30,158 nucleotides of DNA from Actinomycetes bacterium (lineage in GTDB: Bacteria > Actinomycetota > Actinomycetes > Mycobacteriales > Mycobacteriaceae), in assembly GCA_023404955.1 (NCBI GenBank), contig JAEXZY010000138.1, forward strand, positions 1 through 30,158, read 5' to 3'. Position numbers and translations under genes: made by a program. The notes below the pieces were generated by a model. The model was not told the DNA's origin. It was given only the letters and a program-made list of their open reading frames with translations, and searched no databases. Below are positions 15,770 through 23,048 of the stretch, one piece after another (the stretch's first letter is position 1; every line of letters begins with the position of its first letter).

Positions 15770-16477
15770 TCAGATCTTGCGGATCACCGTCACGACCTTG
15801 CCCAGAACGGCCGCGTCGTTGCCGGGGATCGGGTCGAACGCCGGGTTGTGGGGCATGAGCCAGACCTGACCCTTGGTGCGCTTGAACGTCTTGACGGTGG
15901 CTTCGCCGTCGATCATCGCCGCGACGATGTCGCCGTTGTCCGCGACGTTCTGCTGCCGCACCACGACCCAGTCGCCGTCGCAGATCGCTGCGTCGACCAT
16001 CGACTCGCCCACGACCTTCAGCAGGAACAGCGAGCCTTCGCCGACGAGTTCGCGCGGCAGTGGGAACACATCCTCGACGGCCTCCTCGGCGAGGATCGGT
16101 CCGCCGGCCGCGATGCGCCCGAGCACCGGCACGAACGTGGGCTCCGGCAGGCTGTCCGAGCCGGCGACCTCGGTCGCGATGACCGGGTTGGCGGGGCCGT
16201 CGTCGATGCCGCGCACGTCGACGGCCCGGGGGCGGTTCGGGTCGCGGCGCAGGTAGCCTTTGCGTTCCAGAGTGCGCAGCTGATGTGCCACCGAGGAGGT
16301 CGACGTCAGACCCACGGCGTCACCGATCTCCCGAATGCTCGGTGGGTAGCCGCGGGTGGTCACCGAGGAGCGGATGACCTCGAGAATGGTGCGTTGACGT
16401 TCGGTCAGGCCTGACCCGCGGTCACGTCGGTTGGCGGACTCCGGACCGGCCGTGCTGTCGCTGCTGTCGTCGCTCAT
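15770..16477 (-). CDS. lexA: LexA repressor, SOS regulator (S24 autoprotease)
   Basis: LexA binds SOS boxes as a dimer and cleaves itself when RecA filaments form. The 235-residue protein has an N-terminal winged helix (TERQRTILEVIRSSVTTRGYPPSIREIGDAVG, then SSVAHQLRTLERKGYL), a linker, and the S24 peptidase domain. The cleavage site is Ala124-Gly125 (RIAAGGP), the nucleophile Ser159 (VVGESM) and the general base Lys196 (TVKTFKR). ATG 16477 gives the usual mycobacterial length; a TACATT -10 box ends 7 bases upstream and no ribosome binding site is seen, so the mRNA is probably leaderless. An SOS box overlaps the -35, consistent with autorepression. It is divergent from the chiZ-like gene. Confidence 0.97.
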   Translation of the reverse strand: MSDDSSDSTAGPESANRRDRGSGLTERQRTILEVIRSSVTTRGYPPSIREIGDAVGLTSTSSVAHQLRTLERKGYLRRDPNRPRAVDVRGIDDGPANPVIATEVAGSDSLPEPTFVPVLGRIAAGGPILAEEAVEDVFPLPRELVGEGSLFLLKVVGESMVDAAICDGDWVVVRQQNVADNGDIVAAMIDGEATVKTFKRTKGQVWLMPHNPAFDPIPGNDAAVLGKVVTVIRKI

Positions 16478-16484
16478 GACGACG

Positions 16485-16513
16485 AATGTAACGCGCAGTG
16501 CACGGGGAATCAA
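16485..16513 (-). promoter_or_regulatory. lexA promoter: TTGATT, 17-base spacer, TACATT
   Basis: On the minus strand TTGATT (16513-16508) is followed by 17 bases and TACATT (16490-16485, fits TANNNT). The -10 ends 7 bases before the lexA ATG, so transcription should begin at or one base before the start codon. The -35 shares bases with the SOS box at 16510-16525. Confidence 0.6.
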
Positions 16514-16525
16514 ACGTGTGTTCGA
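16510..16525 (-). promoter_or_regulatory. SOS (LexA) box of lexA
   Basis: The minus strand reads TCGAACACACGTTTGA, matching the mycobacterial/Gram-positive SOS box TCGAAC-N4-GTTCGA at 11 of 12 defined positions. It is nearly identical to the M. tuberculosis lexA box as I recall it. It overlaps the -35 of the lexA promoter, so bound LexA would block its own transcription. Confidence 0.85.
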
Positions 16526-16613
16526 GGCGTGTCGCTCGCCGACGTCGTCGTCCTGGGGCCGGATCGCGGCCCGGAGTGACTTGTCGGTGCCCTCCGTTAG
16601 CGTTCGCAACAGT

Positions 16614-16629
16614 TCGATCACGTGTTCTA
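16614..16629 (+). promoter_or_regulatory. Weaker SOS-like box upstream of the chiZ-like gene
   Basis: TCGATCACGTGTTCTA matches the SOS consensus at 10 of 12 positions. Its centre lies exactly 20 bases (about two helical turns) from the centre of the stronger box at 16634-16649, so dimers on both sites would sit on the same face of the DNA. It may be an auxiliary site or a decayed copy. Confidence 0.35.
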
Positions 16630-16633
16630 TTCA

Positions 16634-16649
16634 TCGAACACATGATCGA
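16634..16649 (+). promoter_or_regulatory. SOS (LexA) box of the chiZ-like gene
   Basis: TCGAACACATGATCGA matches TCGAAC-N4-GTTCGA at 11 of 12 positions. It occupies 16 of the 17 spacer bases between a weak -35 (TATTCA, 16628-16633) and the -10 TAATGT (16651-16656), an ideal position for repression of the plus-strand gene. It is 124 bases from the separate lexA box. Confidence 0.8.
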
Positions 16650-16650
16650 G

Positions 16651-16656
16651 TAATGT
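16651..16656 (+). promoter_or_regulatory. -10 box TAATGT of the chiZ-like gene
   Basis: TAATGT fits TANNNT. Transcription would begin near 16663, giving a leader of about 33 bases that contains GAAAGG (16683-16688), 7 bases before ATG 16696. The -10 directly abuts the SOS box. Confidence 0.5.
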
Positions 16657-16695
16657 TCGAACACAAGAGCGAATCCCGGAGTGAAAGGCAGTCAG

Positions 16696-17184
16696 ATGAC
16701 CGTTCTCCACGAGCCCGATGTCCGTCAGCCCGCACGCCGCAGTGCGCGTCCCATGCGGATCGGGCCGGCCACCCCGGCGGCACCGATCGGGCGGGCCGGC
16801 CAGGCTGGCCGGCAGCGGGGCCGTCAGCGTCCCGGCGGTGCACCGCTGCAGTACCGCGGCAGCGGAGTGCTGGTGTCTCGGGCCTCGCGCCGCCGCCGTC
16901 CGATCACCCCCGCGGCGACAGTGCTGCTCGCGCTCGTCGCCGCGGCCATCACTCTCTGGCTGGGTCTGGTGGCGCAGGCCGGCGGTGTCGTCGGACCGCA
17001 AGCCGAGGTTCCGGGTCGGTTGGCCGTCGTCCAGGTGCACACGGGGGAGTCGCTGCAGGAGGTCGCGCAGCGCGTCGCGCCGCATGCGCCGGTGACGGAC
17101 GTGGTCGCGGAGATTCGCGAGCTGAACCAGCTCGAGACGGTGGCGCTGACCGCCGGTCAGACGCTGATCGCTCCCGTCGCCTGA
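16696..17184 (+). CDS. chiZ: SOS-linked LysM membrane protein, ChiZ/Rv2719c-like cell-division inhibitor
   Basis: The 162-residue protein has a cytoplasmic Arg/Pro/Gly-rich disordered segment (1-70), one membrane helix (about 72-95, ATVLLALVAAAITLWLGLVA) and an external LysM domain (about 108-161, from VVQVHTGESLQEVAQRV to TLIAPVA) that should bind peptidoglycan. The M. tuberculosis homologue ChiZ is DNA-damage induced, reported to hydrolyse cell wall and to inhibit division through the FtsI/FtsQ divisome. ATG 16696 is chosen because GAAAGG lies 7 bases upstream; GTG 16681 is an alternative. The LexA box in its promoter and its position divergent from lexA fit an SOS division checkpoint (like SulA or YneA in role, not in sequence). 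Confidence 0.88.
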   Translation: MTVLHEPDVRQPARRSARPMRIGPATPAAPIGRAGQAGRQRGRQRPGGAPLQYRGSGVLVSRASRRRRPITPAATVLLALVAAAITLWLGLVAQAGGVVGPQAEVPGRLAVVQVHTGESLQEVAQRVAPHAPVTDVVAEIRELNQLETVALTAGQTLIAPVA

Positions 17185-17337
17185 CCGCGCGGGCTCTGGC
17201 CGGTAGGCAGCGTGGTGGCGATCGTGGACATCTCGGTCTGGAACGCGCCGATGGGTCTGGCGCTGAGCTGGGCTGTGCTGCCGCAGGTACGCTCGGAGAC
17301 GTTCGAAGTGGTTCGTCGGTGCGGTGAAGGAGCAGTC

Positions 17338-17802
17338 ATGCACTGTCCGTTCTGCCGTCATCCCGATTCACGGGTCGTCGATTCTCGGGAGACCGACGAG
17401 GGCCAAGCCATTCGTCGGCGTCGCTCCTGTCCCGAGTGTGGGCGCCGGTTCACCACCGTGGAGACCGCCGTGCTGGCGGTGGTGAAGCGCAGTGGCGTCA
17501 CCGAGCCGTTCAGCCGCGAGAAGGTGATCAAGGGTGTGCGCCGCGCCTGTCAGGGCCGGCAAGTCGATGACGACGCACTCAACCTGCTCGCTCAGAAGGT
17601 GGAAGACGCCGTGCGCGCCACCGGGTCCCCGGAAGTACCCAGCAACGAGGTGGGTTTGGCGATTCTGGGACCCCTGCGTGACCTCGACGAAGTGGCGTAC
17701 CTACGTTTCGCCTCGGTGTACCGGTCCTTCTCCTCGGCCGAGGACTTCGAGCGTGAGATCGAGGCATTGCGTGCACACCGAGAGGTGTCAGCGGGCGGCT
17801 GA
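17338..17802 (+). CDS. nrdR: Transcriptional repressor NrdR of ribonucleotide reductase genes
   Basis: NrdR senses ATP/dATP and represses ribonucleotide reductase operons at NrdR boxes. The 154-residue protein has the N-terminal zinc ribbon with Cys3, Cys6, Cys31 and Cys34 (MHCPFC and SCPECG), the sequence RRRRSCPECGRRFTTVE, and an ATP-cone domain (about 46-136, KRSGVTEPFSREKVIKGVRRAC and later VAYLRFASVYRSF). Length is exactly typical. ATG 17338 is preceded by GAAGGAG (17325-17331), a good ribosome binding site; the longer frame from 17212 is not needed. No NrdR box is obvious nearby. It follows the chiZ-like gene in the same direction after 153 bases. Confidence 0.97.
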   Translation: MHCPFCRHPDSRVVDSRETDEGQAIRRRRSCPECGRRFTTVETAVLAVVKRSGVTEPFSREKVIKGVRRACQGRQVDDDALNLLAQKVEDAVRATGSPEVPSNEVGLAILGPLRDLDEVAYLRFASVYRSFSSAEDFEREIEALRAHREVSAGG

Positions 17803-17821
17803 GCGCTCACTGGGTCACCGC

Positions 17822-18508
17822 TCATTCGATGTCGCGTCGGCCGTCCTCGACGACGCGTCCGGCCACCTGAACCCAACCTTGTGGGCTCCACACAGTGTGG
17901 ATGACCGAGCCCTGCCCCTGAACGATTTTCAGGTCACGACTCAGGTATTCGGTGATGCGCACAGCCGCAGCGCCCGTGGCTTCGTCTTCGCGGATCCCGA
18001 GCGCAGCGGCGAACATTCGCGACCGGATCACCCCGGCGTCCCGGTCGAGCCACGTCCACAGATAGTGCTTGTCGCCATCGCCGTAGTCATCGGGATCGGC
18101 GGCCGCCAACGACTCGACACTGTCGATGTCATAGATCGCGAATTCAGGCGCCCACTCGGCGCGTGCACTGACAGAGGTCAGGTCGTCGGTGTAGTCGACC
18201 TGGACGATGCCCGCAGGAACCTGCAGCGTCCGGATCGGCGTGCCCCGCTGCTTGAGCCACCACGCCGCGCCGACGGTGGGATGTCCGGCGAAGGGCATCT
18301 CGGTGGTCGGAGTGTGGATGTGGGCGTGTGCAGTGCCGGCGCCGGGCTCCGGGATGGTGACGAAAACCGTTTCGCTGTAGCCCAATTCGGCCGCGATGCG
18401 CTGCCGGTCCGCGGGGGAGACGGTCGTTGAATCGATGACGCCGAGAGGGTTACCGAAGTCGCCGTTCTCGTCGGTGAAGACCCGCAGCACAGTCACGTCG
18501 ATGGCCAT
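17822..18508 (-). CDS. PhzF-family isomerase-like protein (Rv2716-like)
   Basis: The 228-residue protein has the PhzF fold marks: an N-terminal strand VTVLRVFTDENGDFGNPLGV, YSETVFV with the family's catalytic Glu at position 46, and PFAGHPTVGAAWWL. Known PhzF proteins isomerise dihydro-hydroxyanthranilate in phenazine synthesis, but most family members, including this mycobacterial type, have no assigned substrate, and no phenazine genes are nearby. It is shorter than the usual 260-300 residues. Its stop lies 19 bases from the convergent nrdR stop. It follows the hydrolase gene by 57 bases, and a TAGCAT -10 box 6 bases before its ATG suggests its own leaderless promoter. Confidence 0.88.
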   Translation of the reverse strand: MAIDVTVLRVFTDENGDFGNPLGVIDSTTVSPADRQRIAAELGYSETVFVTIPEPGAGTAHAHIHTPTTEMPFAGHPTVGAAWWLKQRGTPIRTLQVPAGIVQVDYTDDLTSVSARAEWAPEFAIYDIDSVESLAAADPDDYGDGDKHYLWTWLDRDAGVIRSRMFAAALGIREDEATGAAAVRITEYLSRDLKIVQGQGSVIHTVWSPQGWVQVAGRVVEDGRRDIE

Positions 18509-18514
18509 GAGCCG

Positions 18515-18520
18515 ATGCTA
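18515..18520 (-). promoter_or_regulatory. -10 box TAGCAT for the PhzF-family gene (leaderless candidate)
   Basis: TAGCAT fits TANNNT and is separated by 6 bases (CGGCTC) from ATG 18508 on the minus strand, so the A of ATG would be +1. There is no ribosome binding site. The box lies in the 57-base gap after the hydrolase gene. Confidence 0.45.
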
Positions 18521-18565
18521 CGTCGTGAATGCGCTGTCGCGGTCGACGCTGAATCGGGTGACCGC

Positions 18566-19588
18566 TCAGGTGGCGCTGCGCTCGTCGGCGCCCATCGCAT
18601 CGAGTAGGGCGACACGGGTGTCCACGGACCCGGACAGGGCGCTCTCCTCGATGCCCGTGCGTAGCAGCGCGCGCAGATAATCCTGGTCGTACACCGCGGG
18701 TTGCGTGCCGTCGATGAATTTCTCGACCACCTCGACGAACCGGTCGGGGTCGTCGTGGAACGGGAAATGGCCTGACCCGGGGAAGATCTCGAGCTGCGAT
18801 CCCGGCATGGCGGCGTGGGCCATCTCGGCATGGCTGACCGGTATCACGGAATCGCCGCTGCCCCAGATCAATTGCACCGGTACCGACTGGGTCAAATAGC
18901 AGCGGTCGAGCATCGTGACGACCTGGCCGCGCCAGTCGACGACCGCCCGCAGCGTCCGCGCGAACGCCGACGAGGCGGTGGGTTCTGGCAGATCGGCGAG
19001 AATCCGCAGCATGTCGGGTATGTCGCGGCCCGCGCCGGTCGAACCGAACATCGCGCCACCCAGCCGGCCCACCAGCTGGAGCGTCGGGAGCACGAGCGGT
19101 AGACGCAGCAACGCGAGGGCTTCAGTACCCATCGGCAGCGACGCCAACCGCAGCGCGATGTTGACGTCTTTGGTCACGCCACCGGCGCCGACCAGGATCA
19201 GCCGGTCGACCAGCTGCGGGAATTGGTAGGCGAACTGCATGGCGACGCCACCGCCGAGCGAGTGCCCGACCACGGTCACGCTGTCGATGCCCAGGACGCT
19301 GAGAAGGTCGCGCATGCCGTTGGCGTAGGCGGCCACCGAGTAGTCCGCGCGCGGCTTGTCGGACTTGCCGTGGCCGAGGAGATCAGGCGCGATGACGGTG
19401 AACCGCTGTGCCAGCGCGGTCTGCACGGTGCTCCAGGTGGTGGAGTTGTCACCGATTCCGTGGATGAGCAGGATCGCGGGACCGGACCCGGCGATGCGGT
19501 AGGCCCGCCGGTAGCCGTGGATCGTGCGGTACTGCAGCGTCGGCGTCAGTTCGCGCACCGGTCGCAGATTCGGCTTGCGCTCGGTCAT
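18566..19588 (-). CDS. Alpha/beta-fold hydrolase (Rv2715-like)
   Basis: The 340-residue protein is a clear alpha/beta hydrolase. It has the oxyanion motif LLIHGIGDNSTTW (41-53), the conserved DLLGHGKSDKP, the nucleophile Ser110 in VVGHSLGGG, the acid Asp in WGSGDSVIPVSHA and the catalytic His in GSGHFPFHDDP. The sequence resembles epoxide hydrolase/C-C hydrolase-like members; the substrate cannot be told. ATG 19588 gives about the length of the mycobacterial homologue (341); an upstream in-frame TTG at 19597 adds three residues. It is preceded by the PAC2 gene and followed by the PhzF gene on the same strand. Confidence 0.9.
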   Translation of the reverse strand: MTERKPNLRPVRELTPTLQYRTIHGYRRAYRIAGSGPAILLIHGIGDNSTTWSTVQTALAQRFTVIAPDLLGHGKSDKPRADYSVAAYANGMRDLLSVLGIDSVTVVGHSLGGGVAMQFAYQFPQLVDRLILVGAGGVTKDVNIALRLASLPMGTEALALLRLPLVLPTLQLVGRLGGAMFGSTGAGRDIPDMLRILADLPEPTASSAFARTLRAVVDWRGQVVTMLDRCYLTQSVPVQLIWGSGDSVIPVSHAEMAHAAMPGSQLEIFPGSGHFPFHDDPDRFVEVVEKFIDGTQPAVYDQDYLRALLRTGIEESALSGSVDTRVALLDAMGADERSAT

Positions 19589-19641
19589 CGCCCGCAATCA
19601 CATGTCATGTCGCCCACTTCGTCGTCGGGACCCGTGTGGAT

Positions 19642-19666
19642 CCGGGACGATTACGAGCCGTCCCGG
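19642..19666 (-). terminator. Hairpin at the 3' end of the PAC2 gene
   Basis: CCGGGACG (19642-19649) and CGTCCCGG (19659-19666) pair perfectly around a 9-base loop that contains the TAA stop of the PAC2-family gene. No T-run follows on the minus strand. It may be an I-shaped terminator or only partly uncouple the hydrolase gene 62 bases downstream. Confidence 0.35.
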
Positions 19667-20640
19667 GGATCGTCCTTGTCTTTGTCCTTTTGATACTCGC
19701 CGGCCTGCTGGGCGAGGAACCGCTCGAATTCGGCGCCGAGTTCGTCGCCGCTGGGCAGTTCCTCGTCGCGCGCGAGGAGGGACCGGTTCTCCTGTGCGGC
19801 GACGAACGCATCGTATTGCCTCTCCAGGGCCTCCACCACTTGAGCGACCTCCGCGCTCGCGGCCACCTGCTCGTTGACCTTCTCGGCGACCTCTGCTGCC
19901 GCCCGGCTCAGTTCGGCCGTGGGAATCTGCAGCGACGCGCTGCGCGCCACCTCGGCCAGCAGGATCTCCGCGGCGGCCGGGTACTCGGTCTGCGCCAGAT
20001 AGTGCGGCACGTGGACGCTGAATCCGACGACTTCGTGCCCGTGCTGGGCCATCCGGAACTCCAGCAGATTCGACGCGCTGCCGGGCACCGCGACCTCACC
20101 GACCCACGGCTGGTGCTCGGCGATCAGCTCCTTGTCGTTGGCGTGGGCGGTCAGGGTGATCGGCCGGGTGTGCGGCACGGCCATCGGGATCGCCCCCAGG
20201 CCGATCACGCGCCGCACCGCCAGCCGCTCGGACAGCAACCGCACGGCAGTGATGAAGCGCTCCCAGCGCAGATCCGGTTCCAGCCCGGCCAGCAACAGGA
20301 ACGGCGTCCCGACGCTGTCACGCACGGCGTACAGGTTGAGCTCGGGCTCCTCGTAGCTGGTGAAGTGGTCGGTCTTGAACGTCATCAGCGGTCGCCGCGA
20401 CCGGTAGTCCAGCAGTTCGTCGATCGCGAACGACGCCACCAGCTCGGTGTCGAGGGTGGTCTTGAGGTGCTCGGCGGCCAGCTTGATGGCACGGCCCGCG
20501 TCGGAGAAGCCCTCCAGGGCGTGGATCAACACCGGTCCGCGACCGTCCGGGGAAGAAAGCGAGGGCGCCGGGAACTCGAGCTCGTACATGCCTGTCTGCT
20601 CGGGTTGATAGTGCTGACCGGAATCCGTGTCGTCAGCCAT
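19651..20640 (-). CDS. PAC2-family protein (Rv2714-like)
   Basis: The 329-residue protein belongs to the PAC2 (proteasome assembly chaperone 2-like) family. Visible marks are PVLIHALEGFSDAGRAIKLAAEHL near the N-terminus, then ELLDYRSRRP, VGTPFLLLAGLEPDLRWERF, a GLGAIPMAVPHTRPI strand-turn and GEVAVPGSASNLLEFRMAQHGHEVVGFSVHVPHYL. A long helical, Glu/Ala-rich C-terminus (about 225-300) ends in the charged KDKDKDDPRDG. The mycobacterial homologue has a solved structure but, to my knowledge, no settled function; a link to the mycobacterial proteasome is only suggested by the family name. ATG 20640 has GAGGAGG about 8 bases upstream. It heads the minus-strand group PAC2, hydrolase, PhzF. Confidence 0.9.
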   Translation of the reverse strand: MADDTDSGQHYQPEQTGMYELEFPAPSLSSPDGRGPVLIHALEGFSDAGRAIKLAAEHLKTTLDTELVASFAIDELLDYRSRRPLMTFKTDHFTSYEEPELNLYAVRDSVGTPFLLLAGLEPDLRWERFITAVRLLSERLAVRRVIGLGAIPMAVPHTRPITLTAHANDKELIAEHQPWVGEVAVPGSASNLLEFRMAQHGHEVVGFSVHVPHYLAQTEYPAAAEILLAEVARSASLQIPTAELSRAAAEVAEKVNEQVAASAEVAQVVEALERQYDAFVAAQENRSLLARDEELPSGDELGAEFERFLAQQAGEYQKDKDKDDPRDGS

Positions 20641-20812
20641 GTCCCTCGCCTCCTCTCAGTCAGGGTGTGAGACCAGTGTCCCTCACCGGCGAGCGGCGAT
20701 CGCACCCATGTCATCGAACGCCGGTGCACCGATGTGACATTCCGCGGCGTCGCGGCGGGATCTACCCTCGGCGGCCGTCACGAAAACGCCACATGGAGGA
20801 TCATCGGAGGGT

Positions 20813-21637
20813 ATGCGCTTGTTCGCCCGCGTCCGGCCCGCGCTGGCCGTGCTCACCACGGCCACGGTGACCGCGTGTGGGGCCGCCTATCCGGCGCCGC
20901 CGTCGGCGAGCGCGCCCGAGCGGTCGCCGGCGAGCGACCCGGTGACGGCCGCCGTACAGGAGTCACCCGGCGCCGCGCATCCGGTGCCGGCGGACCCCCG
21001 CATCGGGGCGCTGTTCTACGGCACCGACGATCTCCATTTCTGCTCGGCCTCGGTCATCGAATCCGCGGTCGCAGACTTGATCCTGACTGCCGCCCACTGT
21101 GTCACCGACGGCGCGGACACCACGTTCGTGCCCGGGTACTCCGATGGGGCCTCGTCCGACGCCAGGTGGCGGCTCGACGCGGTCTACCTCGATCCGCGCT
21201 GGATGGCTGACCAGGATCCTGCCGCTGACTTCGCGGTCGCACGGGTGAGCCGCAACGACGGCGATTCGCTGCGCGCAATCGCAGACGGTGGCCTGCGCCT
21301 GGGCGGTGCGCCCGCGCCCGGGACAGCGGTCACCGTCGTCGGCTACGGCGTCGGCGTCGGGGGAGGACCGACGGCGTGCTCGGCCGCCACCGCACCGCCG
21401 CGCGACGGCTTCCCGGAGGTGCGTTGCGACGGCATCGTGGCGGGCTTCTCCGGTGCACCGTGGGAGGCCGGGTCGACGGTGGTGGGCATCATCGGTGGAC
21501 TCGACGGCGGCGGATGCCGCGACGAGGTGTCCTACACGCCGGCTTTCGGCGACGCCGTGCGCACCCTCGTCGCGCGGGCGGAAGCGGGTGGGCCGTCCGA
21601 CGACCCGCCGGCGAGCTTCGACGACGGATGCAGCTGA
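20813..21637 (+). CDS. Trypsin-like serine protease, predicted lipoprotein
   Basis: The 274-residue protein starts with a short basic region and a hydrophobic stretch ending in a lipobox V-T-A-Cys22, so it is probably a lipoprotein on the outer face of the membrane. A Pro/Ser/Ala linker (23-60) leads to an S1-type peptidase domain with His95 (LTAAHC), Asp139 (DPAADFAV) and Ser213 (GFSGAP). Cys77 and Cys96 could form the usual disulfide beside the catalytic His. The nucleophile motif is G-F-S-G-A-P rather than G-D-S-G-G-P, nearer to V8-type variants. CGGAGGG sits directly upstream of ATG 20813. The stop is 4 bases from the convergent sthA stop. I do not recall this gene here in M. tuberculosis. 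Confidence 0.88.
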   Translation: MRLFARVRPALAVLTTATVTACGAAYPAPPSASAPERSPASDPVTAAVQESPGAAHPVPADPRIGALFYGTDDLHFCSASVIESAVADLILTAAHCVTDGADTTFVPGYSDGASSDARWRLDAVYLDPRWMADQDPAADFAVARVSRNDGDSLRAIADGGLRLGGAPAPGTAVTVVGYGVGVGGGPTACSAATAPPRDGFPEVRCDGIVAGFSGAPWEAGSTVVGIIGGLDGGGCRDEVSYTPAFGDAVRTLVARAEAGGPSDDPPASFDDGCS

Positions 21638-21641
21638 GACC

Positions 21642-23048
21642 TCAGGCGCCGAACTGGCGGAGTGCGCGCAACTTGTTCATCACGTCGAGTGCAGCGACCT
21701 TGTAGGCCTCCGAGAACGTCGGATAGTTGAACACCGCGTCGACCAGGTACTCGATGGTCCCGCCGCACCCCATCACCGCCTGACCGATGTGCACCAGCTC
21801 GGTCGCGCTGGTGCCGAAGATGTGCACCCCCAGCAGCGTCAGATCCTCCGTCGACACCAGCAGCTTGAGCATCCCGTACGAATCACCGGCGATCTGTCCC
21901 CTCGCGAGCTCCCGGTATCGGGACACTCCCACCTCGTAGGGAACGGCGTCGTTGGTCAGCTGCACTTCGGTCGCGCCGACATAGGACACCTCGGGGATGG
22001 AGTAGATGCCGATTGGCTGCAGTTCCGTCATGCCGTGGCACGGTTCGTCGAAGGCGTGGTAGGCCGCCAACCGGCCCTGGTCCATCGAGGTGGCCGCCAG
22101 CGCAGGGAAGCCGATGACGTCGCCGACGGCATAGATGTGGTCGACCTTGGTGCAGAAGTTGTCGTCGACGAAGATCCGGCCGCGGGCATCGGCTTCCAGG
22201 CCGGCGTTGGCGAGTTCGAGATGTTCGGTCTGGCCCTGGCGGCCGGCGGAGTACATGACCGTCTCGGCGGGGATCTTCTTGCCGCTGGCCAGTGTCGTCA
22301 CCGTGCCGGTGGATCCGACGTCGACGGCGGTGACCTCCTCACCGAACCGGAACGTGACGGCCAGGTCGCGCAGGTGGAATTTGAGCGACTCGATGATCTC
22401 GGGGTCGCAGAACTCGAGCATGGCGTCGCGCTTCTCGACGACGGTCACCTTGGTGCCGAGCGCGGCGAACATCGACGCGTACTCGATGCCGATCACGCCG
22501 GCGCCGACGACGACCATCGACGTCGGCAGGGTCTTGAGGTCGAGGATGCCGTCGGAATCGAGCACCCGTTCGTCGTCGAATTCCACGCCCGGTGGCCGCG
22601 CGGGCTTCGTCCCGGTGGCCAGCACGATGTATCGGCCCGTCACCGTGGTGTGCTCGCGGCGTTCGGGGTCTTCGATCTCGATGGTGTGTGCGTCGACGAA
22701 TCGGCCGTGGCCGGAGATCAGGTCGATCCGGTTGCGCATCAACTGGGAGCGCACGACGTCCTGTTCCTTGCTGATGACGTGGGTGGTTCGGGCGAGCAGA
22801 TCAGCCGGGGTGATCTTGTCCTTGACCCGGTAGCTCGCACCGTAGAGTTCCCGCTGGTTCATACCGGTCAGATAGACGACCGCCTCGCGCAGCGTTTTCG
22901 ACGGGATGGTGCCGGTGTTGACGCAGACGCCGCCGAGCATGCGCCCTCGCTCGATGACCGCCACGGACTTGCCCAGTTTGGCGGCCGCGATCGCGGCCTT
23001 CTGCCCTCCGGGACCCGAACCGATGACCACCAGGTCGTATTCCAGCAT
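21642..23048 (-). CDS. sthA: Soluble pyridine nucleotide transhydrogenase (FAD-dependent)
   Basis: SthA moves hydride between NADPH and NAD+ in the cytoplasm. The 468-residue protein starts with the FAD motif VVIGSGPGGQKAAIAAAKLG and contains a second dinucleotide motif VVVGAGVIGIEYASMFAALG, the FAD-binding IYAVGDVIGFPALAATSMDQGR and a C-terminal dimerisation domain (GVHIFGTSATELVHIGQ, FNYPTFSEAYKVAA). The active-site segment is CVNTGTIPSK: Cys42 is present but the second redox Cys of lipoamide dehydrogenase is Thr47, the mark of SthA. ATG 23048 matches the mycobacterial length; ATG 23057 adds three residues. The M. tuberculosis homologue is Rv2713. Confidence 0.95.
   Translation of the reverse strand: MLEYDLVVIGSGPGGQKAAIAAAKLGKSVAVIERGRMLGGVCVNTGTIPSKTLREAVVYLTGMNQRELYGASYRVKDKITPADLLARTTHVISKEQDVVRSQLMRNRIDLISGHGRFVDAHTIEIEDPERREHTTVTGRYIVLATGTKPARPPGVEFDDERVLDSDGILDLKTLPTSMVVVGAGVIGIEYASMFAALGTKVTVVEKRDAMLEFCDPEIIESLKFHLRDLAVTFRFGEEVTAVDVGSTGTVTTLASGKKIPAETVMYSAGRQGQTEHLELANAGLEADARGRIFVDDNFCTKVDHIYAVGDVIGFPALAATSMDQGRLAAYHAFDEPCHGMTELQPIGIYSIPEVSYVGATEVQLTNDAVPYEVGVSRYRELARGQIAGDSYGMLKLLVSTEDLTLLGVHIFGTSATELVHIGQAVMGCGGTIEYLVDAVFNYPTFSEAYKVAALDVMNKLRALRQFGA

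Noticed and set aside
16478..16621. 48-residue N-terminal extension of lexA
   Set aside because: The extension lies over the lexA SOS box and promoter, has no conserved sequence, and ATG 16477 gives the normal length.
17800..17824. Hairpin TGAGCG/CGCTCA joining the stop codons of nrdR and the PhzF-like gene
   Set aside because: Only 6 base pairs with a 13-base loop and no T-run; too weak to call a terminator.
20716..20731. SOS box candidate TCGAAC-GCCG-GTGCAC upstream of the protease gene
   Set aside because: Only the left half matches; the right half GTGCAC has 2 or more mismatches, and no -10 box is properly placed.
21642..23048. Lipoamide dehydrogenase instead of SthA
   Set aside because: The second redox Cys is Thr47 in CVNTGTIPSK, which excludes a disulfide oxidoreductase.
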